A DNA stretch of 64,000 bases, taken from Bacillota bacterium (GTDB lineage Bacteria > Bacillota > UBA4882 > UBA8346). The stretch lies in the NCBI GenBank assembly GCA_023402395.1, contig JAEYGI010000002.1, positions 248,001 through 312,000 on the forward strand, in the 5' to 3' direction. Below the pieces are notes generated by a model. It worked only from the letters and a program-made list of their open reading frames with translations. It made no database searches and had not been told where the DNA came from. Of this stretch, positions 8,614 through 17,307 are shown one piece after another. Both the position numbers and the translations under genes were made by a program. Position 1 is the first letter of the stretch; every line of letters starts with the position of its first letter.

Positions 8614-9411
8614 TTACACGTCATTGGCGCGCCAGACATCGAAGCGCCGCTCGAACGCCAGCAGGGTGCGGTCCATAATAATTCCGGCCGAGGCGATAAT
8701 AATGACGCAAACAAAGACTTTATCCGTCTGGAAGGTGGCGCCGGCATATTGAATCAAGTAGCCCAACCCTTCCGCGCCGCCGAAAACCTCGGCTCCGACC
8801 ACGCCGAGCAGGGCGCGGCCGGTGGCAAGCCGCAATCCGGTAATCAGAAACGGCACCGAGGCGGGCAAGGCGATTGTCCAGAAGATCTGTCCCCGGTTGG
8901 CGCCGTAAGCCTGGGCCACCCGGGTCAAATCCTTATCCAGGCTGGAGATGGCGGTCTGCATGTTAACAATCAGCGGGAAGACCGCGCTCATGAAGACCAG
9001 CGCCAGCTTCGAGCCGATCCCCAGGCCGAACCAGATGATAAACAGCGGCATCAGGGCGATCCGGGGCGTGGTGTAGAAGGCGGCCACGATCGGGCCAAAC
9101 GCCTGACTGGCCCGTTTCGACCACCCCAGCCAAATGCCGGCCGGGATCCCGATCAGGGCCGCCAGGAGATAGCCGCTGACGAAGATCTTGCCGCTGGCCA
9201 GAATATGGATATAGATCGAAGCGTCTTGGATCTGTTTCCATCCCGAGACGACGATCCGTGACGGAGAACTGGAGAAGATAGGGTTGATCCATTGCAGGTT
9301 GCTGGCTGTCTCCCAAAGGAGCAGGAGCGCCGCGATGACACTGCCGCCCCACAAGAAACTCTGATAGGTCCGCTTCAGATTGCGGAGGAGGATTGCGCGC
9401 TTAGATTGCAT
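8614..9411 (-). CDS. NitT/TauT-type ABC transporter permease
   Basis: A 265-residue inner-membrane protein of the SsuC/TauC family with about six membrane segments. The conserved cytoplasmic loop that contacts the ATPase reads AQAYGANRGQIFWTIALPAS, which includes the family EAA-type motif. Its start overlaps the end of the ATPase gene by 11 bases, a sign of translational coupling. It forms the membrane channel for the two binding proteins encoded just downstream. Confidence 0.9.
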   Translation of the reverse strand: MQSKRAILLRNLKRTYQSFLWGGSVIAALLLLWETASNLQWINPIFSSSPSRIVVSGWKQIQDASIYIHILASGKIFVSGYLLAALIGIPAGIWLGWSKRASQAFGPIVAAFYTTPRIALMPLFIIWFGLGIGSKLALVFMSAVFPLIVNMQTAISSLDKDLTRVAQAYGANRGQIFWTIALPASVPFLITGLRLATGRALLGVVGAEVFGGAEGLGYLIQYAGATFQTDKVFVCVIIIASAGIIMDRTLLAFERRFDVWRANDV

Positions 9412-10285
9412 AGTCCGGGTTCACCTTCTTTCCGGCGGAGGTATGAATCAGGCTCCAGATCTTTTTGGCCAAGAAATCGAACTCGGCGTCGTCCCGCAAC
9501 TGCGGCGCGCGCGGCCGGGGCAGCTTGATCCGGACATCCTCGATGATCCGGGCCGGCCGCGCCGAAAAGACGATCACCCGGTCGGAGAGGAGCACCGCTT
9601 CGTCAATCTGATGGGTCACCATCAGTACCGTCTTCTTGGTCTGCTCCCACAATCCCAGCAGCTCATTTTGCATTGACTCCCGGGTGATGGCGTCCAGCGC
9701 CGCGAAGGGTTCATCCAACAGCAGCACCTCCGGCTCACAGGCCAGTGCCCGGGCCAGATTGACCCGCTGCTGCATTCCTCCGGACAGTTGATGGGGATAA
9801 TAGTTCTCGAAACCGCTCAGATGCGCCAGTTCCAGATACTTCTGGGCCTGTCGCTTGGCGTCGTCCCGTTTGACGCCGCGAAGCTCCAAACCGTAAATGA
9901 TGTTTAAGATCACGGTCCGCCACGGCAGCAGCGAAGCTTTTTGAAAGACCATTGTCCGGTCCTGCCCCGGCCCTTCCACCGGCTGGCCGTTGACCCGGAT
10001 GCTGCCGCCTCTGGGCTTTATCAGACCGGCGACCGCGTTCAGAAAAGTGGTTTTGCCGCAGCCGCTCAAGCCGACAATGGTGACGAATTCGCCGGGCTGG
10101 ATCTCCAGCGAGACATTGGCCACCGCTTCGGTCAGGTCTCCGGTTTGCGCGTTTTCAAAGGAGACAATCAACTGGTTCACTGACAGCTTGGCGGTAGGGG
10201 GCGATTGGCCGCTGCCGAACCCGGGGGCGGGCCGCTCGGCTTCGGCCGGGATCCGGTAAGGGTTAGTGAGGGCAATCTCGGTCAT
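9401..10285 (-). CDS. NitT/TauT-type ABC transporter ATP-binding protein
   Basis: A 294-residue ATPase of the SsuB/TauB family. It has Walker A (GLSGCGKTTFL), the signature LSGGMQQR, Walker B with the catalytic glutamate (VLLLDEPFAALD) and the H-loop (MVTHQIDEA). The N-terminal 45 residues are a proline-rich extension not needed for the fold. It is the first gene of the minus-strand operon, with an AAAGGAGAG site. A perfect promoter and an intrinsic-terminator-like hairpin lie in its 215-base leader, so expression is probably set by transcription attenuation. Confidence 0.92.
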   Translation of the reverse strand: MTEIALTNPYRIPAEAERPAPGFGSGQSPPTAKLSVNQLIVSFENAQTGDLTEAVANVSLEIQPGEFVTIVGLSGCGKTTFLNAVAGLIKPRGGSIRVNGQPVEGPGQDRTMVFQKASLLPWRTVILNIIYGLELRGVKRDDAKRQAQKYLELAHLSGFENYYPHQLSGGMQQRVNLARALACEPEVLLLDEPFAALDAITRESMQNELLGLWEQTKKTVLMVTHQIDEAVLLSDRVIVFSARPARIIEDVRIKLPRPRAPQLRDDAEFDFLAKKIWSLIHTSAGKKVNPDYAI

Positions 10286-10309
10286 GATGAAACTCTCCTT
10301 TGCGTTAAT

Positions 10310-10357
10310 AAAAAAAGGCTAAGAAGACCGGTCCGGGAGCGGCGCGGTTTCTTAGCC
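10310..10357 (-). terminator. leader attenuator / intrinsic terminator before the ABC-dehydratase operon
   Basis: Read on the minus strand, GGCTAAGAA (10357-10349) pairs perfectly with TTCTTAGCC (10325-10317) around a GC-rich loop and is followed at once by seven T. This is a textbook intrinsic terminator, but it lies 25 bases before the first gene and downstream of its promoter. An alternative hairpin, AGCTGACTAA with the upstream half of the terminator arm (ATTAGAGGCT), could compete with it. The leader between promoter and terminator is about 140 nt. I matched it to no riboswitch class I know. Confidence 0.75.
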
Positions 10358-10507
10358 TCTAATGATTTAGTCAGCTATCGTTTGTTATGCGGTTGGGATA
10401 ATCACGAAACAATCGCGATAATTTTACGTAGTTTTAACGTTCTAAAAACGATATACTTTTGGCAATGGATTTAATTCCTTGTATTCCGATATGATTTATT
10501 GACCCCT

Positions 10508-10536
10508 ATTATATTTCCCGCTTAGGCTTTTGTCAA
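10508..10536 (-). promoter_or_regulatory. consensus sigma-A promoter of the ABC-dehydratase operon
   Basis: On the minus strand TTGACA (10536-10531) and TATAAT (10513-10508) are separated by exactly 17 bases, a perfect consensus match. Transcription should start near 10501, giving a leader of about 215 nt ahead of the ATPase gene. Strong promoters of this kind are usually restrained by a repressor or by leader control; both candidates (LacI-type gene, attenuator) are adjacent. Confidence 0.85.
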
Positions 10537-10648
10537 TCGGTTTATCAAAAAAAAAGACAGGACCTATGTCCCATTTTGACGCTGGTAGTTCTCTTTCTAT
10601 TACGAAAAATGGAAACAATATCATTCGTAAATTATCAAATTTATTTCG

Positions 10649-10677
10649 TTGCGTTTTACGTAACGCGATTATATAAT
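10649..10677 (+). promoter_or_regulatory. divergent promoter with operator-like palindrome, upstream of lacI-type gene
   Basis: TTGCGT (10649-10654) and TATAAT (10672-10677) are 17 bases apart. The spacer carries an imperfect palindrome, GCGTT(N6)AACGC at 10651-10666, centred on TTACGT, which resembles a LacI-family operator. The promoter points toward the regulator gene about 500 bases away, across the 21-bp repeat array. Confidence 0.65.
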
Positions 10678-10788
10678 GGGGATTGAGCGGAACGGGCGAC
10701 GCGCCGTTGCGCCGGACCGGGACGCCCGGCCCTTTGGAAGCGGGGGGAGACAAGTTCCGCGCCTTCCCCGGTTATTGATCCGCTACTC

Positions 10789-11097
10789 GGATCAAGTGAT
10801 CCAAGTTTTCGAACAACTGATCCTGCTCTTGGATCACTTGATCGGGCGCTTGGATCATCTGATCGAGTAGCCGGATCAACTGATCCGATGTCCCGATCAT
10901 CTGATCCGACTCGCGGATCAAGTGATCCAAGTCCTAGATCAGATGATCCAACTCCCGGATCAGTTGATCCAGGTCTTCGATCAACTGATCCAAATCTTCG
11001 ATCAAGTGATCCTTCGCTCGGATCACTTGATCGGGCACTTGGATCATCTGATCGAGTAGCCGGATCAACTGATCCGGGTCCCGGATCACTTGCTGGG
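10789..11097. repeat. array of fifteen 21-bp palindromic GGATCA-NN-TGATCC units
   Basis: Units start at 10789, 10810, 10831 and so on to 11083, with an exact 21-base period and no slippage. Each holds a 14-base palindrome, GGATCA-NN-TGATCC, with variable centre, followed by a 7-base variable spacer; most units carry two GATC sites. Units 3-5 and 12-14 are near-identical, showing block duplication. Read as codons on either strand the array gives D-Q/H-L/V/M-I heptads, but every frame is broken by TAG. The start codon that could feed the plus frame lies in the -10 box. It sits between a promoter and the lacI-type gene. Confidence 0.9.
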
Positions 11098-11173
11098 GGA
11101 GTGGCTGTAGTACGATGGGGGCGATCCGGACCGGATTTGATTGGCTTGAAAGGATAAATTGGAGGTCATCGTT

Positions 11174-12184
11174 TTGAAAACCAAGAAAGTCACTATTTCC
11201 GATATCGCGGCGGCATTGCAGATCTCACCGGTATCGATCAGCCGGGCCCTGGCGGGGCAGCCGGGGGTCGGGGAGGAACTGAAAAACAAAATTCTCGATA
11301 AGGCGCGGGAGATGGGATACACCAAGAATCCCAAAAATGACTTTGCCAGCATTCTCGTGCTTTATCAGCAGAATCCCTACATGGACGATAATAACAATTC
11401 GATGGTTCGCGGCGTGGAAAAGGCGCTTCAGAATGTGAACGCCGATTATCATGTGGAGTTTGTCGGCAAAGAGGCACAGGCCGCGATGGCGCTTCCATAT
11501 AAGTTGTCCAAGGGGCTCCGCTTCGACGGGGTTATTTTGATCGGCCGGTTCAATCTGGACTATGCCCGCCTGATCTACCGGGAAATTCCCAACCTGATCT
11601 TTCTTACCGGATACTCGCCGGCTTATGATTACGACAATGTCTGGTTCGGGTTTTGCAACGCCGGGTATCAACTTGGCGAGTATCTGATAAAAAGGGGACA
11701 CACCAGGATTGGATTCGCCGGCGATTGTCGGCTGTTTCGCAACAAAGAGCGGCTGATCGGCATCACCGCCGCTTTGGAAGATTATCACCTGCCGTTATGC
11801 CCGGAGTTCTGTTACGATCTTGGCGCGGGCTACCACGGCCAACTCCAGGAACAGATCAAGCAGAAACGGCTTCCCACGGCGATCATTTGCGACCACGACA
11901 TCACCGCGCTGGAATTGATCAAACTGCTCTATGAAAACCAGCTGAAAGTGCCGGACGATATTTCGATCGTCGGCAGCGGCAACAGCGAGATGTCGACCCT
12001 GTCCATTCCGGCCCTGACCACGATGGATCTCAACATCGAATACTCCTCGGAAGTGACCGTGGCGACCCTGCTGAGACGGATCGGCCGGCCCGATAAACCC
12101 TCGGAAAGCATTGCCATCCTGAGCCGGCTGGTCGAACGGGATTCGGTACGGAGCCTCGCCAAGGCCGGCGAGACTCGGGTCTAA
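11174..12184 (+). CDS. LacI-family transcriptional regulator
   Basis: A 336-residue repressor. The N-terminal helix-turn-helix reads VTISDIAAALQISPVSISRAL, with the hinge helix near KAREMGYTKNP, followed by a periplasmic-binding-protein-like ligand domain (GVILIGRFNLDYA, IKRGHTRIGFAGD, TAIICDHDITALELI, DDISIVGSGN). The TTG at 11174 is chosen because GGAGG ends eight bases before it; the frame could open at another TTG at 11159, but that codon precedes the site. It is divergent from the ABC-dehydratase operon and the obvious candidate to control it. LacI regulators mostly sense sugars, so an effector other than a sugar would be unusual. Confidence 0.9.
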   Translation: MKTKKVTISDIAAALQISPVSISRALAGQPGVGEELKNKILDKAREMGYTKNPKNDFASILVLYQQNPYMDDNNNSMVRGVEKALQNVNADYHVEFVGKEAQAAMALPYKLSKGLRFDGVILIGRFNLDYARLIYREIPNLIFLTGYSPAYDYDNVWFGFCNAGYQLGEYLIKRGHTRIGFAGDCRLFRNKERLIGITAALEDYHLPLCPEFCYDLGAGYHGQLQEQIKQKRLPTAIICDHDITALELIKLLYENQLKVPDDISIVGSGNSEMSTLSIPALTTMDLNIEYSSEVTVATLLRRIGRPDKPSESIAILSRLVERDSVRSLAKAGETRV

Positions 12185-12374
12185 GCGGCCTTGCGCCGCA
12201 CTCTGCCGCCTGATTATTTCAGCCGATACCCGGAGGGAAGGTTGCGGCGAGCGATAGAATAGATCGGATGGAGTAAATTTCTAATATTATAAGCTTTGGC
12301 GGACGTCCTCTCTGGTTTTATCAGGAATACCAGTGAGACCTTCACGACGGTAAGCCTGATTCATTATGAACAGA

Positions 12375-14276
12375 TTACTCCAGCTCAAACATACCCGTAT
12401 AGAGCTGATAGTATTTGCCTTTTTGGGCAATTAACGTTTCGTGATTGCCGCGTTCAATGATCTGGCCGTGTTCAAGCACCATGATCGCATCAGCACCGCG
12501 CACGGTCGATAAACGGTGGGCAATCACAAATACGGTCCTGCCTTTCATCAACTGATTCATCCCGCCCTCAATCAGCTTTTCGGTCCGGGTGTCAATCGAC
12601 GAGGTCGCCTCGTCCAGGATCAGTACCGGGGGATTGGCAATGGCGGCCCGGGCGATGGCCAATAGTTGCCGTTGCCCCTGCGACAGATTGGCTCCATCCG
12701 CCGTCAATACCGTCTGATATCCCTGTGGCAGGTGACGAATGAAGAAATCGGCATTGGCAAGCTTTGCCGCATTTAAAACCTCCGCATCGGTCGCGTCAAG
12801 CTTTCCATAGCGAATGTTCTCCATTACGGTGCCCGTAAATAAATGCGTATCTTGCAGGACCATTGCCAGCGAGCCTCTCAGATCCGCTTTTTTGATTTTA
12901 TTGATATTGATCCCGTCATAGCGGATTTTGCCGTCCGGAACATCATAAAAACGGTTGATCAGGTTGGTAATGGTTGTTTTGCCTGCTCCCGTCGCGCCGA
13001 CCAAGGCAATTTTCTGGCCCGGTTTGGCATGAAGGGAAATGCCGTGGAGAACCGCCTGGTTCGGATTATATCCGAAGGTGACATTGTCAAATTCCACTTT
13101 GCCCTCCAACCGTTGATAGGTGACTGTTCCGCCCTGGTGCGGATGCTTCCAGGCCCATTGACCGGTATAATGACTAGCTTCCGCAATGGCGCCGTCCGCG
13201 CCGGTATCCGCTTCAATCAGGGTCACATACCCGTCATCGACTTCGGGTTCGGCGTCGATCACTTCAAAGATCCGTTCCGCCCCGGCCAGCGCGTTCAGCA
13301 CCGAGTTCAACTGCTGCGACATCTGGGTGATCGGCATGGAAAAGTTCCGGGTTAGCTGAATAAACGCCACGATCGTCCCGATGCTGAGAATGCCGTAAAT
13401 CGCCAGAATCCCCCCGAATACCGTGGTCAGGGTAAAGAGGATGTTCGACATATTGGACATGATCGGCATCAGGATATTGGCGAAGGTGTTCGCGCTGGTT
13501 GCGGCGTCGCACAGCTTTTGGTTCAACGCCCGGAACTGTTCCTTGACGGCGCCCTCATGGCAGAAAACCTTCACCACTTTTTGCCCCTCGATCATTTCTT
13601 CGATATAGCCGTTCACTTTACCCAGTTCCGCCTGTTGCCGCTTAAAATAAACCTGGCTTTTACCCCCAATCGTTTGCACCACCGCCAGCATGACATAGAG
13701 GAAGACGATTACCACAATTGTAAGTTGCCAGCTATAATAGAGCATCATTCCGAATGCGCCGATCACCGTAATTGCCGAGGCGATAAAATTCGCCACGCCG
13801 TTGGTGAACATCTCCCGAATCGCATCCGTATCATTGGTATACCGGCTCATCAATTCGCCATGAGTATGGGTATCGAAATAACGAATCGGGAGTGATTCCA
13901 TTTTGGTAAAAAGTTCAGTCCGGATGTTATATAAGGTTCCGGTCGAGATGGTCAACATGAGCCGGCTGTATGCATAGGTTGACAAGACGCCGAGCAGATA
14001 AATGGCGCCCATGATTCCCAACGTCTTGACAAAGCCTCGCATCAGTTCAGCCTGATATCCAACCTGGCCAAACCGGCTCAGGTATTGATCGATGATCGAT
14101 TGCAACAGGGCGGTCCCCGCAATTTGCGCTCCGGCGCTGATGACGATCGCCAGTACCACCAACCCGAAGCTGCCTTTATATTCGGCGATGTACCGGATCA
14201 TTCTTTTTAAGGTCTTCGCCATATTTTTAGGGGCTGCCACTCCCTTAGCTCCATCCATTGGCCCCGCCACGGTCAT
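12375..14276 (-). CDS. heterodimeric ABC exporter, canonical-site subunit (BmrD/LmrD/TM288-like)
   Basis: A 633-residue half-transporter: about six membrane segments, then a nucleotide-binding domain with Walker A GATGAGKTT, Walker B with catalytic glutamate (VLILDEATSSID) and H-loop IAHRLSTV. The signature is the altered LSQGQ seen in one partner of heterodimeric exporters. The start is the ATG at 14276 with an AAAGGGG site, overlapping the partner gene by 32 bases; a longer frame reaches 14372. With the downstream-degenerate partner at 14245-16002 it should form a multidrug or lipid exporter in the inner membrane. A roughly 45-residue insertion rich in Gly/His/Trp lies before the nucleotide-binding domain. 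Confidence 0.9.
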   Translation of the reverse strand: MTVAGPMDGAKGVAAPKNMAKTLKRMIRYIAEYKGSFGLVVLAIVISAGAQIAGTALLQSIIDQYLSRFGQVGYQAELMRGFVKTLGIMGAIYLLGVLSTYAYSRLMLTISTGTLYNIRTELFTKMESLPIRYFDTHTHGELMSRYTNDTDAIREMFTNGVANFIASAITVIGAFGMMLYYSWQLTIVVIVFLYVMLAVVQTIGGKSQVYFKRQQAELGKVNGYIEEMIEGQKVVKVFCHEGAVKEQFRALNQKLCDAATSANTFANILMPIMSNMSNILFTLTTVFGGILAIYGILSIGTIVAFIQLTRNFSMPITQMSQQLNSVLNALAGAERIFEVIDAEPEVDDGYVTLIEADTGADGAIAEASHYTGQWAWKHPHQGGTVTYQRLEGKVEFDNVTFGYNPNQAVLHGISLHAKPGQKIALVGATGAGKTTITNLINRFYDVPDGKIRYDGININKIKKADLRGSLAMVLQDTHLFTGTVMENIRYGKLDATDAEVLNAAKLANADFFIRHLPQGYQTVLTADGANLSQGQRQLLAIARAAIANPPVLILDEATSSIDTRTEKLIEGGMNQLMKGRTVFVIAHRLSTVRGADAIMVLEHGQIIERGNHETLIAQKGKYYQLYTGMFELE

Positions 14277-16002
14277 CAACCCCTTTCTGCTGCGATTCAT
14301 AGACTTCGCGGTAAATCCGATTGCTTCGTAATAATTGGTCATGGCTTCCGAACCCGTCAATCTTTCCTTCATTTAACACGATAATCTGATCCGCTTCGTA
14401 TACCGAACTGATGCGCTGGGCGATGATAATGGCGGTCGTGCCGCTCAACTTTTCTTTAAATGCCGCCCGGATCCTGCAATCGGTCTCGGTATCGACGGCG
14501 CTGGTCGAGTCATCCAGAATAATTATTTTCGGTTGCTTCAGTAACGCTCTGGCAATACATAGTCGCTGTTTTTGCCCGCCGGAAACATTGACGCCGCCTT
14601 GGCCCAACTCCGTGTCATATCCGTCGGGAAATGATACGATAAAATCATGGGCTTGCGCGGCTTTACAAGCGGCAACCATTTCGGCCTCCGTGGCGTTTTC
14701 ATTGCCCCATTTCAAGTTATCGCGGATGGTTCCGGAGAATAGAACGTTCTTTTGCAACACCATGGCAACGGCGTTTCGGAGATCTTCCAGCCGATAATCT
14801 TTGACATTGTGACCGCCGACATACAGTTCTCCATCAAACACATCATAAAGACGGGGGATCAGTTGCACTAGGGTGGTCTTGGCGGCGCCGGTCCCGCCGA
14901 TTATGCCGATCGTTTCACCGGAAGCAATTTTCAAATTAAGGTGGGCAAGAGTCAGATTATCCCGATCATTGGCATAACTGAACGAAACATCCTTAAATTC
15001 AATGGATCCGTCCTCCGGCTGAACTGTCGGCCCGGCGGCTCCGTTCCGGATATCGACCGCTTCGTCCAGCACCTCCTCGATTCTGCTGATGGAGGCGCGG
15101 GACAAGATGATCATGATAAAAATCATGGAAAGCATCATCAGCGAAATGAGGTTCTGCGCGACATAACTGATGAAACTGGTCAATTCGCCAATTTCCAGCG
15201 TTTTGCCGATGACCATGTTGCCGCCGAACCAAAGTATCGCCACGGTACAGCCGTACATGCTCAACTGCATGACCGGAGCATTTAAAACAATTAATTTTTC
15301 CGCAAACAGTTGCGCGCTACGGACCGCATCCGCTTTCTCCTTAAATCTCCGATTTTCATGGCCTTCTCTGACAAACGCTTTAACAACCCGGATCCCGATC
15401 AAATTTTCCTGAACCGCAGTATTCAATTGGTCATATTGTTTGAGCATTCTGATAAACCGCGGATGCGCCTTGACGGCAATCAACGAGAGGGCTATGCCCA
15501 ATAAAAGAATGACGGCCAGAAACACCAGGGACAATCGAAAGTTGATTAGAACCGCCATAATCGTGGAGCCGATTAACATGAACGGCGCCCGGAAGGCCAT
15601 GCGCAGGATCATCATCAAAGCGTTCTGGGTATTGGTGACATCGGTCGTCAGCCGCGTTACCAACGAACCGGTTGAAAATTTATCAAGATTGGCGAATGAA
15701 AAATCTTGAACTTTGGCGAAGAGAGCGTTCCGCAGATTCCTGGCAAAGCCTATCCCCGCCTGAGCGGCATATTTCCCGGCGAAAGCTCCGAATAACAGCG
15801 AAACAAACGACATGCCAACCATTAAAGTCCCCATTATCAGCGTATAATGAATACCGCCCTTACCCCGAATTCCCTGGTCAATAATGGCGGCCATGACCAA
15901 TGGAATCAATACTTCCATGATGACTTCGCCAATGATCAATGTCGGCGTAAGAATGGCGTATTTTTGATATTCGCCGATATAAGGCAATAATTTTTTAATC
16001 AT
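14245..16002 (-). CDS. heterodimeric ABC exporter, degenerate-site subunit (BmrC/LmrC/TM287-like)
   Basis: A 585-residue half-transporter. Its nucleotide-binding domain shows the hallmarks of the non-catalytic partner: Walker B has aspartate in place of the catalytic glutamate (IIILDDSTSAVD), the H-loop histidine is glutamine (IAQRISSV), and Walker A reads GGTGAAKTT. The signature VSGGQ is intact and would complete the catalytic site together with the other subunit. It begins 21 bases after the TolC-like gene and belongs to the same efflux operon. Confidence 0.92.
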   Translation of the reverse strand: MIKKLLPYIGEYQKYAILTPTLIIGEVIMEVLIPLVMAAIIDQGIRGKGGIHYTLIMGTLMVGMSFVSLLFGAFAGKYAAQAGIGFARNLRNALFAKVQDFSFANLDKFSTGSLVTRLTTDVTNTQNALMMILRMAFRAPFMLIGSTIMAVLINFRLSLVFLAVILLLGIALSLIAVKAHPRFIRMLKQYDQLNTAVQENLIGIRVVKAFVREGHENRRFKEKADAVRSAQLFAEKLIVLNAPVMQLSMYGCTVAILWFGGNMVIGKTLEIGELTSFISYVAQNLISLMMLSMIFIMIILSRASISRIEEVLDEAVDIRNGAAGPTVQPEDGSIEFKDVSFSYANDRDNLTLAHLNLKIASGETIGIIGGTGAAKTTLVQLIPRLYDVFDGELYVGGHNVKDYRLEDLRNAVAMVLQKNVLFSGTIRDNLKWGNENATEAEMVAACKAAQAHDFIVSFPDGYDTELGQGGVNVSGGQKQRLCIARALLKQPKIIILDDSTSAVDTETDCRIRAAFKEKLSGTTAIIIAQRISSVYEADQIIVLNEGKIDGFGSHDQLLRSNRIYREVYESQQKGVDDRGGANGWS

Positions 16003-16023
16003 GAGATACCTCTCTCGGTTTCC

Positions 16024-17268
16024 TTAATTACCCAACTCCAAATCCAATTTCGCCCCATCGGTAATATACGAAGCAACGGCCTGGTAATAATTATTTTGGG
16101 CTTTATCAAGCGCCAGTTGGCGATCCCTGACATCCATAATGGTCGACATTCCGGCGGAGTAACGGATCTCCGTCAAACGCAGATCCTCTTGGCACAGATC
16201 AATATTGGCCTTGTAAGCTTGCGCCTTTTCCAGATCGACCCGGATGCTCTGGTATACTTTTTGGACGCTTTGCCGCATTTGATCGCGGGTTTTAACCTCA
16301 CTTAAGCGGGCGATTTCCACTTTCTCTTCCGCCGCGTTCACTTTGGAGTCCGTGGCTTTGTTATCCCATAGCGTGCCGTTGACGCCAAGCGTAAATTGTA
16401 AATCATTATTTAAATCGTTTTGACTGCCGGATAAGGATAATGACGGGTTATTGTTCGCTTTGGCGATGGCGACGTTTAACTTGGCGATTTCAATTTCCCA
16501 AGCGGCCTGGCGGAGAGCGGGCCGCTGTTTTTCGGCTTGGGCCAACAGCGTTCTCAATTCCGCGCTAAATTGTTCTGGTATCTGCAAGATGGATGAATCA
16601 TCGACAATTTCAAAATCCCGATCCCGTTCGATCCCGATCAATGTCGCCAACGCTAGTTCAGCGATTTCCAGATCGCTGCGGGCGGAGGTGACTTCGGCCT
16701 TTTGTTCTTTCCAGGCGACCTCCGCTTCCAACAGTTCATACTCGGCTTTCTTGCCGACTTCACAATATTTTTTGACCGTGCGGTAATGTTCGCCCAAGTT
16801 TTCGGATGAGCTTTCAGCCACCGCCAACTTTTGTTCCGCCAGCCATAGATCATAAAACGTGCTTTTAATGTTATAGGTCAATTCCAGCTTGGCCTGGCGT
16901 TCATCCTCCCGGGCGCTTTTCAATTGCAGTTCGGCGACTTTCAAGGCGTTGCTCAGCTTGTTGCGGTTAAATACCGGCAAGTCAAGGGAGATCGTGCCGC
17001 TAGTATAGGGGGAATCCGCTTCGGTCCGGCTGACGTTATAGCCGACCGTGAGTCCTAAGGCGGCCTTCGCCTGCCGGACGCTTTCCTCGGCGACTCGGAC
17101 CTTTTTGGTTGCGATCTGCAACTCCTGGCTGTATTCGAATCCTGATTGTAAGCAAGCCTCCAGCGTTAGTTGCCGGGCGGGCGGGGGAGCCGGTTCCGCC
17201 GCCAGCGCCATTGCGCTCGGGATCAACATCAAAGCGATAATCAAGAATAACCACAGTTTCCGTAACAT
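16024..17268 (-). CDS. TolC-family outer-membrane efflux protein
   Basis: A 414-residue protein with a signal peptide (LWLFLIIALMLIPSAMALA) and two repeats of long coiled helices typical of TolC/OEP proteins. It begins with RQLTLEACLQSGFEYSQELQIA, and the second half contains AAWEIEIAKLNVAIAKANNNPSLSLSG. The start at 17268 is preferred because the GGAAGG site directly abuts the in-frame ATG at 17277. TolC proteins span an outer membrane, so this gene is direct evidence for a diderm envelope. It should connect the RND pump, and perhaps the ABC exporter, to the outside. Confidence 0.88.
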   Translation of the reverse strand: MLRKLWLFLIIALMLIPSAMALAAEPAPPPARQLTLEACLQSGFEYSQELQIATKKVRVAEESVRQAKAALGLTVGYNVSRTEADSPYTSGTISLDLPVFNRNKLSNALKVAELQLKSAREDERQAKLELTYNIKSTFYDLWLAEQKLAVAESSSENLGEHYRTVKKYCEVGKKAEYELLEAEVAWKEQKAEVTSARSDLEIAELALATLIGIERDRDFEIVDDSSILQIPEQFSAELRTLLAQAEKQRPALRQAAWEIEIAKLNVAIAKANNNPSLSLSGSQNDLNNDLQFTLGVNGTLWDNKATDSKVNAAEEKVEIARLSEVKTRDQMRQSVQKVYQSIRVDLEKAQAYKANIDLCQEDLRLTEIRYSAGMSTIMDVRDRQLALDKAQNNYYQAVASYITDGAKLDLELGN

Positions 17269-17307
17269 CAGTACCATCCTTCCCTAACTTTCAATCCAGG
17301 CAAACGG

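Noticed and set aside
10286..10500. Known riboswitch or T-box in the leader
   Set aside because: I looked for TPP, SAM, purine, guanidine (ykkC), preQ1, glycine and T-box core sequences and saw none.
10888..11157. 90-codon Ser/Asp/Pro heptad frame and the DQLI heptad frames through the 21-bp array
   Set aside because: They follow from the repeat period. No ribosome binding site is present, stops interrupt the coiled-coil frames, and the start at 10676 overlaps the -10 box. Pyrrolysine at the TAG codons was considered but has no supporting evidence.
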